In this document: positions 45,903 through 54,462 of the stretch, piece after piece
How positions within the stretch are numbered: position 1 is the stretch's first letter
Layout of the letters: each line of letters begins with the position of its first letter
Source of the DNA: Chitinophagaceae bacterium
GTDB taxonomy: Bacteria > Bacteroidota > Bacteroidia > Chitinophagales > Chitinophagaceae
Length of the DNA stretch: 63,457 nt
NCBI GenBank assembly: GCA_004173355.1
Contig: SEAD01000015.1
Span: 1-63,457, forward strand
Direction: 5' to 3'
Position numbers and translations under genes: made by a program
Notes under the pieces: generated by a model
Databases searched by the model: none
Told to the model about the DNA's origin: nothing
What the model saw: only the letters and a program-made list of their open reading frames with translations

Positions 45903-45957
45903 GGGTGGTAAGTTGAAATACACCGGTAATCGCGCGATCCCGGTTTAAAAAATTTAA

Positions 45958-47121
45958 TTATTCCACAAAACGCGACACGGCATACTGCAGGCCCCGGAGT
46001 TCGGCGAGACCTTTCAGCCTTCCGATACAGGAATACCCGGGATATGTTTTTTTCCCGAGATCATCCAGCATCTGGTGTCCATGGTCGGGGCGCATGGGCA
46101 ATGAAACAGCACGTGCCTTCATAACCCGGAAAATTTCATGCACGATGGCAAACATATCCGCATCACCGCCAAGATGGTCCGCTTCAAAAAAATTACCCTC
46201 CCCATCCCCCTTCGTATTCCTCAAATGGAGAAAGTGGATATGGCTACCGAGCCGCTGTACTATCCCGACCAGGTCGTTGTCGGCCCGGGCGCCGAGTGAA
46301 CCCGTGCAGAAACACAATCCGTTAGAAGCAGATGGCACACCTGTTACAATTTCTTCGAGGTCCTGCTCCGTACTCACGATCCGTGGCAACCCAAGGATGG
46401 GATACGGTGGATCATCGGGATGGATGGCCAGTACCAACCCGGCTTCTTCCGCTGCCGGGACCACCTGTTGCAGGAAGTAACGCAGGTTTGCCTTCAGTTG
46501 TACACTGTCAATTCCCCGGTAGGTGTCCAATGCTCCAAGAACCTCTTCGGGGGTAAACCGCCCGTCGCTGCCAGGTAAACCCAGCAGCGCATCATCAAAT
46601 AATTGTTGCCGCTGCTGTGGCGTACGTGATTCAAACCAGCTTCGCGCCGCGGCTATCTCCGGTTCGCTATAATCCGCTTCCGCACCCGGCCTTGCGAGGA
46701 GAAACAGGTCAAATGCAACGAACGCAAGCCGTTCGAAATACAATGCCTTACTGCCATCCGGAAGTAAATACCCGGTGTTGGTCCTGAGCCAGTCAAGCAC
46801 CGGCATGAAATTATACGTAACAACCCGGATGCCACAGGCACCCAGGTTGTACAGACTTTGCCGGTAGCTGGCAATATGTAACTGGTAGTTATCCGCTCTT
46901 CGTTTGATATCCTCACTTACCGGAAGGCTTTCCACAACGGTCCATGTCATTCCCTCGTTTTCGATAAGCGCCTTCCGTTCCAGAATATCTTCTTTCGTCC
47001 AGGTCTCCCCCACGGGTACCTGGTGCAATGCTGTCACCACCCCCGCGCAACCCGCCTGCCGGATGTCACGCAGGCTTACCGGATCCCCTGGCCCAAACCA
47101 GCGCATGGTCTCGTCCATCAT
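45958..47121 (-). CDS. uxuA: D-mannonate dehydratase
   Basis: A 387-residue TIM-barrel enzyme that dehydrates D-mannonate to 2-keto-3-deoxygluconate in hexuronate catabolism. The N-terminus RWFGPGDPVSLRDIRQAGC and the motif LAIHPDDPP (metal region) are typical, and VSLPMRPDHGHQML at the end of the barrel is the UxuA signature. Its length matches the family. Its ATG overlaps the TGA of xylA as TGATG, so translation is probably coupled. It handles the glucuronate released from xylan by the GH67 and GH115 enzymes. Confidence 0.95.
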   Translation of the reverse strand: MMDETMRWFGPGDPVSLRDIRQAGCAGVVTALHQVPVGETWTKEDILERKALIENEGMTWTVVESLPVSEDIKRRADNYQLHIASYRQSLYNLGACGIRVVTYNFMPVLDWLRTNTGYLLPDGSKALYFERLAFVAFDLFLLARPGAEADYSEPEIAAARSWFESRTPQQRQQLFDDALLGLPGSDGRFTPEEVLGALDTYRGIDSVQLKANLRYFLQQVVPAAEEAGLVLAIHPDDPPYPILGLPRIVSTEQDLEEIVTGVPSASNGLCFCTGSLGARADNDLVGIVQRLGSHIHFLHLRNTKGDGEGNFFEADHLGGDADMFAIVHEIFRVMKARAVSLPMRPDHGHQMLDDLGKKTYPGYSCIGRLKGLAELRGLQYAVSRFVE

Positions 47122-48449
47122 CAGATAAACCGGTTGATGATATTTTCCAGGTACTCCTGGCGACCGCTTTTTGCAACTGGTTCACCATTCTGCACAGCAT
47201 ATTCGCGTAAGTCCTCGAGTGAGAGTTTGCCGTCTTCGAAATCCTTTCCTTTACCGCTGTCAAAACTTGCGTAGCGGCTTTCCCTGATTTTCCGGAAATC
47301 TGAACCCTGCAGGATCTTGTCCGCAGTAATCAGCGCCCGCGCAAATACATCGATACCGCCGATGTGTGCATGGAACAGGTCTTCCGGATCGATTGAGTTG
47401 CGACGGATTTTGGCGTCAAAATTAATACCACCACCCTTCAGTCCACCCGACTGCAGGAGGATCAGCATCGCTTCGGTAAGCTCATTGATATCATTGGGAA
47501 ACTGGTCCGTATCCCAGCCATTCTGGTAATCACCACGGTTGGCATCCATACTTCCCAGCAGGCCCGCATCGGCAGCTACCTGCATTTCATGCGTGAATGT
47601 ATGTCCGGCGAGTGTGGCATGGTTGACTTCGAGGTTGAGACTGAAATCATCCAGGAGATCGTACTGGCGGAGGAATCCGATTACCGTTTCTGCATCATAA
47701 TCATACTGGTGTTTGGACGGTTCGCAGGGTTTTGGTTCAATAAAGAATTTTCCCTTGAAACCGTTGCCCCTGGCATAATCCCGTGCCGACTGCAGGAATT
47801 TGGCCAGGTGTTCTTTCTCCCTTTTCATATTGGTGTTGAGCAGGCTCATGTAACCTTCACGACCACCCCAGAACACGTAGTTCTCCCCGTCAAGCCTGAT
47901 CGTTGCATCCAGTGCCGCCTTCACCTGCGCCGCACCATGTGCCAGCACATGGAAGTCGGGATTGGTTGCAGCACCATTCATATAGCGGCGGCTGGAAAAA
48001 AGGTTGGCAGTTGCCCACAACAATTTTACACCGCTGGCAGATTGTTTTTCTTTCAGGTACGCCGACACTGTATCCAGCCTCTTGTCGTTCTCCGCAATGT
48101 CCTGGCCATAGTCCACCACATCCACATCATGGAAACAATAATAAGGAAGACCCAGTTTCGTGATAAATTCAAATGCGGCATCTGCCTTCTCCTTCGCGCG
48201 GGCAACCGGGTCAGCCGCATTGTCCCAGGCAAAAAGATGCGTAGCCTCCCCGAACGGATCAGAGCCATTGCCGTTAAAACTATGCCAGTAGGCACATGCA
48301 AAGCGAAGATGGTCTTTCAGTTTTTTTCCTGCAACCACGCGGTTTTCATCATACCAGCGGTATGCCAGCGGATTGTCTGTGTCGACCCCTTCAAACTGAA
48401 TCTGCGATACTCCCTTGAAGTATTCTTTTTGTCCTAAAATAATTGCCAT
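47121..48449 (-). CDS. xylA: Xylose isomerase
   Basis: A 442-residue TIM-barrel metalloenzyme that converts D-xylose to D-xylulose. The active-site His is in YYCFHDVDVVDYG, and the first metal-site segment is VFWGGREGYMSLLNTNM. The second metal region is DANRGDYQNGWDTDQFP, and FDAKIRRNSIDPEDLFHAHIGGIDVFA is the C-terminal signature. It belongs to the long (class II) type. It is the first enzyme gene of the left arm of the xylan cluster, 100 bp downstream of a 44-codon small ORF. Confidence 0.97.
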   Translation of the reverse strand: MAIILGQKEYFKGVSQIQFEGVDTDNPLAYRWYDENRVVAGKKLKDHLRFACAYWHSFNGNGSDPFGEATHLFAWDNAADPVARAKEKADAAFEFITKLGLPYYCFHDVDVVDYGQDIAENDKRLDTVSAYLKEKQSASGVKLLWATANLFSSRRYMNGAATNPDFHVLAHGAAQVKAALDATIRLDGENYVFWGGREGYMSLLNTNMKREKEHLAKFLQSARDYARGNGFKGKFFIEPKPCEPSKHQYDYDAETVIGFLRQYDLLDDFSLNLEVNHATLAGHTFTHEMQVAADAGLLGSMDANRGDYQNGWDTDQFPNDINELTEAMLILLQSGGLKGGGINFDAKIRRNSIDPEDLFHAHIGGIDVFARALITADKILQGSDFRKIRESRYASFDSGKGKDFEDGKLSLEDLREYAVQNGEPVAKSGRQEYLENIINRFI

Positions 48450-48549
48450 TTTTTTTGTGTTGGTGATTATCGATTAATTGGATTGCATCAGGAGAGGAAA
48501 AAAAAGGGAAGGATGAAGAGTCACCCCTCCGTCGATTGCTCTCACTTGC

Positions 48550-48684
48550 TTATGCTTGGAACTCATTGTAATTCATTTTGGATTCTTCCGTCTTATGCCG
48601 GAACGGCTCGTTTACCTGAACTGGCGGAATGTAGATAACGTCCCCGTTTGACAGGGCAGAGGTAAAGAAACTGTACTTTTTCAT
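48550..48684 (-). CDS. 44-aa small protein in the xylA leader
   Basis: A 44-codon frame starts with ATG at 48684 and ends with TAA at 48550-48552. The product begins MKKYSFFTSALSNGDVIYIP, has a basic start, and ends with a hydrophilic tail (MNYNEFQA). Its composition is protein-like, and it lies about 40 nt downstream of the inferred promoter and 100 bp before xylA, on the same strand. I do not recognise a family. It may be a true small protein or a leader peptide that affects expression of xylA-uxuA-xylB. Confidence 0.55.
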   Translation of the reverse strand: MKKYSFFTSALSNGDVIYIPPVQVNEPFRHKTEESKMNYNEFQA

Positions 48685-48726
48685 TGCGCGGTTTAAAACT
48701 TCAATCGTTAGCTGACATCCCTGCTA

Positions 48727-48757
48727 CGAATATAGAAAAGTTTGAGAATATAGCAAC
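48727..48757 (-). promoter_or_regulatory. Promoter of the xylA operon
   Basis: On the minus strand GTTG (complement of 48754-48757) is followed by exactly 19 nt and then TATATTCG (complement of 48727-48734), seven of eight matches to the Bacteroidota -7 box TAnnTTTG at the usual -33 spacing. Transcription should start near 48720, giving a short leader before the 44-codon ORF. The -33 element lies inside the operator-like sequence at 48753-48764. Confidence 0.6.
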
Positions 48758-48764
48758 CGATTGC
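48753..48764. promoter_or_regulatory. Operator-like near-palindrome (GCAACCGATTGC)
   Basis: A 12-bp near-palindrome with a central CG step, like LacI-family operators. It overlaps the -33 element of the xylA-operon promoter, so a bound repressor would block it. It differs by one base from the perfect copy at 48863-48874; the two centres are 110 bp apart, about ten and a half helical turns. Confidence 0.6.
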
Positions 48765-48862
48765 ATAAATCATGGAAAAATCATTTTTCTTTACCGCAGT
48801 TGTTTCCGGGAGTTTTTTTTAAACCGCTGCCTGTTTCGAATTACATTTTTCCCGATCTTTAA

Positions 48863-48874
48863 GCAATCGATTGC
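48863..48874. promoter_or_regulatory. Operator-like perfect palindrome (GCAATCGATTGC)
   Basis: A perfect 12-bp palindrome in the divergent region, 93 bp before the ATG of the GH67 gene. The central CG step and half-site are typical of LacI-family operators. Together with the copy at 48753-48764 it could allow one repressor to control both arms of the xylan cluster. A third, weaker ATCGAT-centred site lies near 48468. No regulator gene is in the window. Confidence 0.6.
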
Positions 48875-48966
48875 AGTAATGATTCCTTTCCCTTCCGGAA
48901 ACGCTGTTTTGCCGCAACAATTACCCGGGAACGGCCCTGCTCCGGATTCCCTTGCCTTTTACCGAT

Positions 48967-51105
48967 ATGAAAAAAATCATCCTTTCTTTTTTTTGTTTCC
49001 TGCTCGCTTTCGTATCGAGGGCGGACAATGGCTATGATCTGTGGCTGCGGTACGTGCGGGTTACCGACGCGGCCCTGCTTCGCTCCTACCGCAATGCCAT
49101 CGGCCGGACTACAGTCATCGGTACATCGCCGACCATGCAGGCGGTCCAGAAAGAACTCGCTACCGCCCTCGGCGGTCTTATCGGACCGATGACACCCTCC
49201 TCCGGCAGCAACGGCATCCTGGCAGGTACACCGGACGGTTCGGAAGCCATCCGGAATGCCGGAATCCGGCACCTGCTGGACAGCACGGGCGACGAAGGGT
49301 TTGTAATCGTTACGCGATCAATCGCGGGAAAAAAAACAATCCTTATTACGGGCAACACCGAGCGGGGGGTACTGTATGGCACGTTCCATTTTCTCCGGCG
49401 CCTCCAGCAAAACCTGCCGGTATATGCAGCCGATGAGGTATCTGTGCCGCGGATACAACTGAGAATGCTCAATCACTGGGATAACCCGGATGGAAGCGTT
49501 GAACGGGGCTACTCGGGATCATCCATCTGGAACTGGCACCTGCTGCCGGGTTACATGGACCCCCGCTACACCGACTATGCAAGGGCCAATGCATCGATCG
49601 GTATCAATGCCACGGTGCTCACCAACGTAAATGCAAATACCATATTCCTTACACCTGCCTATCTCCTCAAGGTCAAGGCACTGGCAGACCTGTTCCGCAT
49701 CTACGGCATCAGGGTATACCTCACGGCCAAATTCAGCTCGCCGATCGAACTGGGTAAACTGAAAACCGCCGATCCTGCTGATAAATCCGTGCAGGATTGG
49801 TGGAAATCAAAAATGCAGGAGATCTATTCAGTAATTCCCGACTTCGGCGGATTCCTGATCAAGGCCAACAGCGAAGGACAGCCGGGTCCGCAGGACTACG
49901 GACGCACACATGCGGACGGCGCCAACATGCTGGCAGAAGCTATCGCACCGTTTATGGGGACCATCATCTGGCGGGCATTTGTATACAGCCATTCCAATCC
50001 CGCCGACCGGCACAGCCAGGCATACAATGATTTTGTGCCGCTCGATGGTAAATTCCGTTCCAATGTAATTGTGCAGGTAAAAAACGGGGCAATTGATTTC
50101 ATGCCCAGGGAACCCTTCCACCCGATATTCGGTGCTATGCCGGAAACACCACTGGCAATGGAATTCCAGGTAACCCAGGAGTACCTTGGCCAGGCGACAA
50201 ACCTGGTTTTCCTCGCACCCTTATTCAAGGAAACGCTCGACAGCGACACGTACAGCAAAGGCAAGGGCAGTACCGTGGGAAAAATTATTGATGGCAGCAC
50301 CGACCATCATACCCGGTCCGCAATGGCAGGGGTAGCCAATATCGGCTCCGACATCAACTGGACCGGACATCCTTTTGCACAATCAAACTGGTATGCCCTC
50401 GGCAGGCTTGCCTGGGATCATACCCTCAGCAGCAGCCAGGTGGCACGCGAATGGCTGGGCATGACCTTCACTAACGATACAGGTTTCCTTAAAGTCGCCC
50501 TGCCCTTGATGCTCAACAGCCGCGATGTACTGGTGCAATACTCCAACCCACTCGGACTGCATCATATCATGGGAACAGGCCATCACTACGGCCCGGCGCC
50601 CTGGGTCAGTAACCAGTCCCGGCCCGAATGGAACCCCGTATACTATCACAAAGCCGATAGCCTGGGAATAGGCTTTGACCGGACCGCCTCAGGAAGTAAT
50701 GCACTGGAGCAATACAGACCAGAGGTACGAAACAACTGGCAGGACCCGGAGACCTGCGATGAACGTTTGCTGTTATGGTTTCATCACGTGCGCTGGGATC
50801 ACCGCATGAAAAGTGGCAGGACGCTTTGGGAAGAACTGTGTTACCAATACAACAACGGATGCGTGGAAGTAAAAAAAATGCAGGAAACCTGGAAAAAACT
50901 GCAGGGTTTCGTTGATCCGCAACGTTTCTCGCAGGTAACCATGCTGCTCGCAATACAGTATGAAGAGGCCGTATGGTGGAGGAATGCATGCCTGCTGTAC
51001 TTCCGTGACTTCAGCGGAATGCCGGTTCCCCCGGGTTACGACAAACCTGATCACTCACTCGATTATTATAAAAGCCTGCGTTTCCCGTTCGCACCCGGAA
51101 ACTGA
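48967..51105 (+). CDS. aguA: GH67 alpha-glucuronidase, exported
   Basis: A 712-residue protein started at the ATG at 48967 (MKKIILSFFCFLLAFVSR, a signal peptide). Three GH67 regions are visible in order: an N-terminal beta domain (ITGNTERGVLYGTFHFLRRLQ), the central barrel with RMLNHWDNPDGSVERGYSGSS, GGFLIKANSEGQPGP and QVKNGAIDFMPREP, and a helical C-terminal domain (LLLWFHHVRWDHRMKSG). GH67 enzymes cut 4-O-methylglucuronate from the non-reducing-end xylose of xylo-oligosaccharides. It should act in the periplasm. It heads the right arm of the cluster, next to the operator-like palindromes. Confidence 0.95.
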   Translation: MKKIILSFFCFLLAFVSRADNGYDLWLRYVRVTDAALLRSYRNAIGRTTVIGTSPTMQAVQKELATALGGLIGPMTPSSGSNGILAGTPDGSEAIRNAGIRHLLDSTGDEGFVIVTRSIAGKKTILITGNTERGVLYGTFHFLRRLQQNLPVYAADEVSVPRIQLRMLNHWDNPDGSVERGYSGSSIWNWHLLPGYMDPRYTDYARANASIGINATVLTNVNANTIFLTPAYLLKVKALADLFRIYGIRVYLTAKFSSPIELGKLKTADPADKSVQDWWKSKMQEIYSVIPDFGGFLIKANSEGQPGPQDYGRTHADGANMLAEAIAPFMGTIIWRAFVYSHSNPADRHSQAYNDFVPLDGKFRSNVIVQVKNGAIDFMPREPFHPIFGAMPETPLAMEFQVTQEYLGQATNLVFLAPLFKETLDSDTYSKGKGSTVGKIIDGSTDHHTRSAMAGVANIGSDINWTGHPFAQSNWYALGRLAWDHTLSSSQVAREWLGMTFTNDTGFLKVALPLMLNSRDVLVQYSNPLGLHHIMGTGHHYGPAPWVSNQSRPEWNPVYYHKADSLGIGFDRTASGSNALEQYRPEVRNNWQDPETCDERLLLWFHHVRWDHRMKSGRTLWEELCYQYNNGCVEVKKMQETWKKLQGFVDPQRFSQVTMLLAIQYEEAVWWRNACLLYFRDFSGMPVPPGYDKPDHSLDYYKSLRFPFAPGN

Positions 51106-51117
51106 TTTAACTACTCA

Positions 51118-51870
51118 ATGATGAACAACAACGAAAGGAAAATTGCAATTGTTACCGGTGGCGGATCCGGTATAGGACTGGGCATCGCCCGGAAATTCAC
51201 CGAAAACGGTATCGATACTATCATTGCCGGCCGCACGGTCAGCAAACTCGAAGCAGCAAAAGAACTGCTGGGTGACAGATGCCATGTGATGCCCTGCGAT
51301 ATCTCAGACCTGAAAAGTATCCCGGATTTTGTGGAACAGGTGTATCGCGGCTTCGGCAGGATCGATATCCTGGTCAATAATGCCGGCATCAACGTCAAAA
51401 AAGAATTTACCGAAGTAACGGACGAAGATTTCCAGCTTGTCATGCAGACCAACCTGAATGCCGTGTTTGCAATGAGTCGTGAAGTAGTTAAAAAAATGCT
51501 GCCGAATAAATCGGGCTCCATCATCAATATCAGCTCAATGGCCGCCCAGTACGGCATCCCCAAGGTAATCGCCTATTCAGCCAGTAAAACCGCACTCGAT
51601 GGGATGACCAGGGCAATGGCAGTTGAACTTTCACCAAAAGGTATCCGCGTGAATTCGATCGCTCCGGGATTTATCTATTCGGAAATGACAGCCAAGGCAC
51701 TCGACAGTGAACCGGAACGGAAAGCAAAAGCACTCGGCCGCACTCCGATGGGCATTATGGGACAACCGGCCGATATCGGCGAAGCAGCCCTGTTCCTTGC
51801 CACTGACGCATCTTCTTTCATTACCGGTGTGGTGTTACCGGTCGACGGTGGAAACAGTATCGGGTTTTAA
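51118..51870 (+). CDS. SDR oxidoreductase, candidate hexuronate-pathway reductase
   Basis: A 250-residue classical SDR without a signal peptide. The cofactor motif is TGGGSGIGLGIA, NNAGIN is the adenine-binding segment, and the catalytic Ser, Tyr and Lys are in INISSMAA and YSASK. AGRT after the second strand suggests NADP use. The C-terminus VLPVDGGNSIGF resembles gluconate 5-dehydrogenase-type enzymes. It sits between two alpha-glucuronidases (12 nt after GH67, 13 nt before GH115). Since UxuA is present and a classical UxuB is not, this SDR may reduce fructuronate to mannonate. This is inference from context. Confidence 0.88.
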   Translation: MMNNNERKIAIVTGGGSGIGLGIARKFTENGIDTIIAGRTVSKLEAAKELLGDRCHVMPCDISDLKSIPDFVEQVYRGFGRIDILVNNAGINVKKEFTEVTDEDFQLVMQTNLNAVFAMSREVVKKMLPNKSGSIINISSMAAQYGIPKVIAYSASKTALDGMTRAMAVELSPKGIRVNSIAPGFIYSEMTAKALDSEPERKAKALGRTPMGIMGQPADIGEAALFLATDASSFITGVVLPVDGGNSIGF

Positions 51871-51883
51871 ATCTCCCAGCCAG

Positions 51884-54418
51884 ATGAAATATATTCTCCC
51901 ATTTTTATGCGCGTTGTTCCTGCACCAATACATGGCTGCACAATCGCTGGTCGGTACCGGGAAAGACCGCAATTCATTCCCGCTGACGGATGTGGTCATC
52001 TGCGTGGACCCGGCGGAGGATGAACTGGTGAAACAATCCGCGCGATTGCTGCAACAGGACCTGGAAGCACTGACCGGGACAAAACCGCCGGTGGTGGATG
52101 CCCCGGGAAAAAATACCAGCATCATCATCGGATCGGTAAACACTTCTTCGCTGATAAAAAAAGAACTGGCCGCAGGAACCTTCAGGTCGGAAGGGTTGGT
52201 AGATAAATGGGAAACTTACCGTATCCAGACCTTCGCAAAAAAAGTGCTGATCGCCGGAAGCGACCGGCGTGGCACCGCATATGGCGTAATGGAACTCAGC
52301 CGGCAGCTGGGAGTATCGCCCTGGTACTGGTGGGCAGATGTACCTGTACGGAAAAAAACGACCCTCTATCTCCTGCGGAACAGGTCTCTCACCGATAGCC
52401 CGAAAGTAAAATACCGCGGCATCTTCCTGAACGATGAGGCACCGGCACTCTCCGGCTGGACCAGGGAGAAATTCGGTGGATTCAATCATTCCTTTTACGA
52501 AAAGGTTTTTGAACTCATGCTGCGGCTGAAGGCCAACTATATCTGGCCGGCTATGTGGGGCAACAAATTTTATGATGACGATTCACTGAATATCCGGATG
52601 GCTGAGCGCTACGGGATCGTCATTGGCACATCCCACCATGAACCCCTGATGCGGGCGCATGATGAATGGCGGAAATATGGTTCCGGAAAATGGAACTACG
52701 ACAGCAATGCGGTGGAACTGCAACGTTTCTGGGAGAAAGGAATGTTGCGGGCTACTAATGAAAAAATTGTCACCATCGGTATGAGGGGCGATGGTGATGA
52801 ACCAATGTCCCGTGAAACCGCTACCAGCCTGCTCGAACGGATCGTTGCCGACCAGCGCCGGATCATTGCCTCCACCACAGGTCAACCCGCATCCGCAACC
52901 CCGCAGCTCTGGGCCCTGTACAAGGAAGTACAGGACTATTACGAAAAAGGAATGCGCGTGCCCGACGATGTAACCCTGCTTCTTTGTGATGACAACTGGG
53001 GAAACATCCGGAAACTTCCCAACCCTACCGCACAAAAACGAAAAGGGGGTTATGGCATCTACTATCATTTCGATTATGTGGGCGGCCCCAGGAACTATAA
53101 ATGGCTCAACACAAACCCGCTTCCGCGTATCTGGGAACAGATGCACCTCGCCTGGGAACATAACGTCCGTGATATCTGGATCGTAAACGTGGGCGACCTC
53201 AAGCCCATGGAACTTCCCATATCGTTTTTCCTCGACTACGCGTGGAACCCGACAGCTATCAGTGCTTCCGATATCCGCCCATGGACAGAACAATGGGCAG
53301 CTGCACAATTTGGAACCGATTTGTCGGCCGAAATAGCGGATCTTCTCGCCAGTTACGCGAAATATAACAGCATGCGGAAACCGGAACTGCTCGATGCAAG
53401 AACTTTCGATCTTCCCTCTGGTGAATGGAAACGGGTAGTGGCAGCCTACAGCAGCCTGCGCGAACGGGCTGAAAAGATAAAACAGCGTCTGCCTGCGGCA
53501 ATGCAGGATGCCTACTACCAGCTGGTGCTGCATCCGGTGCTGGCCTGCGCCAACCTGTATGAAATGTATTATTATGCTGCCCTGAACCAGGAGGCAAAAG
53601 AACGAAACCTCCTTACGACCAATGCCTGCGCGGATTCAGTAAAAAAATTCTATATCAGGGATTCAATGATCACAGCGGATTATCACCGGCTGAACAACGG
53701 GAAGTGGAACCACCTCATGAGCCAGACACATATCGGGTATACGTACTGGCAGCAACCGGAAAAACAGGCCATGCCAGCAGTTTACTACCTGCCGGCCGGC
53801 AGCGGCAACCCTGTATCCAACACCGTATCAACAGATGTAAAGGCCGCAACTATCCCCCCTGGAACAGCAGCCAATACCTTTTACCAGCTGGAAGGCAGCG
53901 GCATCTCCATAGCCGCAGAACACTTTACCAGGGCAGTTGATGCTTTACCGGTGAAATGGACGGTGCTGCCCGATCATGGCCGTACGGGATCAGCCATGAC
54001 CATTTTACCGGTTACCGCAAAATCACAACTTCCGGCTGAAGGTGGTGCACACTTGGAATATGAAGTCTATACCTATGGCGAAGGGAAAGTGACGCTGGAC
54101 ACCTACCACTCACCAACATTAAATTTCACAGGGGCTCCAGAAGGCCTCCGGTATGCCATATCCATCGATGGGGAAGAACCACAACTGGTCAGCATCAATA
54201 AAGAAGACAAAAATTCAATCAGCGGTATCTGGAATAAATGGGTAGCGGAAAATATTATCATCCGGAAGACTACCCATGTGATCACCGGTGCCGGAAAACA
54301 TACCATCCGCTACTGGATGGTCGATCCCGGACCCGTGCTGCAAAAGATCGTGGTCGATTTCGGCGATACCGCACACAGCTACCTGGGGCCGGAGGAAACA
54401 ATAAAACGACAACCCTGA
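51884..54418 (+). CDS. GH115 xylan alpha-1,2-glucuronidase, exported
   Basis: An 844-residue protein started at the ATG at 51884 (MKYILPFLCALFLHQYMAAQ, a signal peptide). The open frame extends to 51707 but overlaps the SDR and lacks a signal there. The GH115 core is recognised from YRGIFLNDEAPALSGW, LRLKANYIWPAMWGNKF, ERYGIVIGTSHHEPLMRA, DDNWGNIRKLP and GGPRNYKWLNT, in family order. A C-terminal beta-sandwich (about 690-840) follows. GH115 enzymes remove glucuronate from internal xylose units of polymeric xylan, complementing GH67. Confidence 0.95.
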   Translation: MKYILPFLCALFLHQYMAAQSLVGTGKDRNSFPLTDVVICVDPAEDELVKQSARLLQQDLEALTGTKPPVVDAPGKNTSIIIGSVNTSSLIKKELAAGTFRSEGLVDKWETYRIQTFAKKVLIAGSDRRGTAYGVMELSRQLGVSPWYWWADVPVRKKTTLYLLRNRSLTDSPKVKYRGIFLNDEAPALSGWTREKFGGFNHSFYEKVFELMLRLKANYIWPAMWGNKFYDDDSLNIRMAERYGIVIGTSHHEPLMRAHDEWRKYGSGKWNYDSNAVELQRFWEKGMLRATNEKIVTIGMRGDGDEPMSRETATSLLERIVADQRRIIASTTGQPASATPQLWALYKEVQDYYEKGMRVPDDVTLLLCDDNWGNIRKLPNPTAQKRKGGYGIYYHFDYVGGPRNYKWLNTNPLPRIWEQMHLAWEHNVRDIWIVNVGDLKPMELPISFFLDYAWNPTAISASDIRPWTEQWAAAQFGTDLSAEIADLLASYAKYNSMRKPELLDARTFDLPSGEWKRVVAAYSSLRERAEKIKQRLPAAMQDAYYQLVLHPVLACANLYEMYYYAALNQEAKERNLLTTNACADSVKKFYIRDSMITADYHRLNNGKWNHLMSQTHIGYTYWQQPEKQAMPAVYYLPAGSGNPVSNTVSTDVKAATIPPGTAANTFYQLEGSGISIAAEHFTRAVDALPVKWTVLPDHGRTGSAMTILPVTAKSQLPAEGGAHLEYEVYTYGEGKVTLDTYHSPTLNFTGAPEGLRYAISIDGEEPQLVSINKEDKNSISGIWNKWVAENIIIRKTTHVITGAGKHTIRYWMVDPGPVLQKIVVDFGDTAHSYLGPEETIKRQP

Positions 54419-54462
54419 GCCGGCCTTAACGTGACATATTCAAAAACAAAAAACAGAATGAC

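Noticed and set aside
51707-51883. N-terminal extension of the GH115 frame
   Set aside because: It overlaps the SDR gene and places the clear signal peptide (MKYILPFL...) in the middle of the protein.
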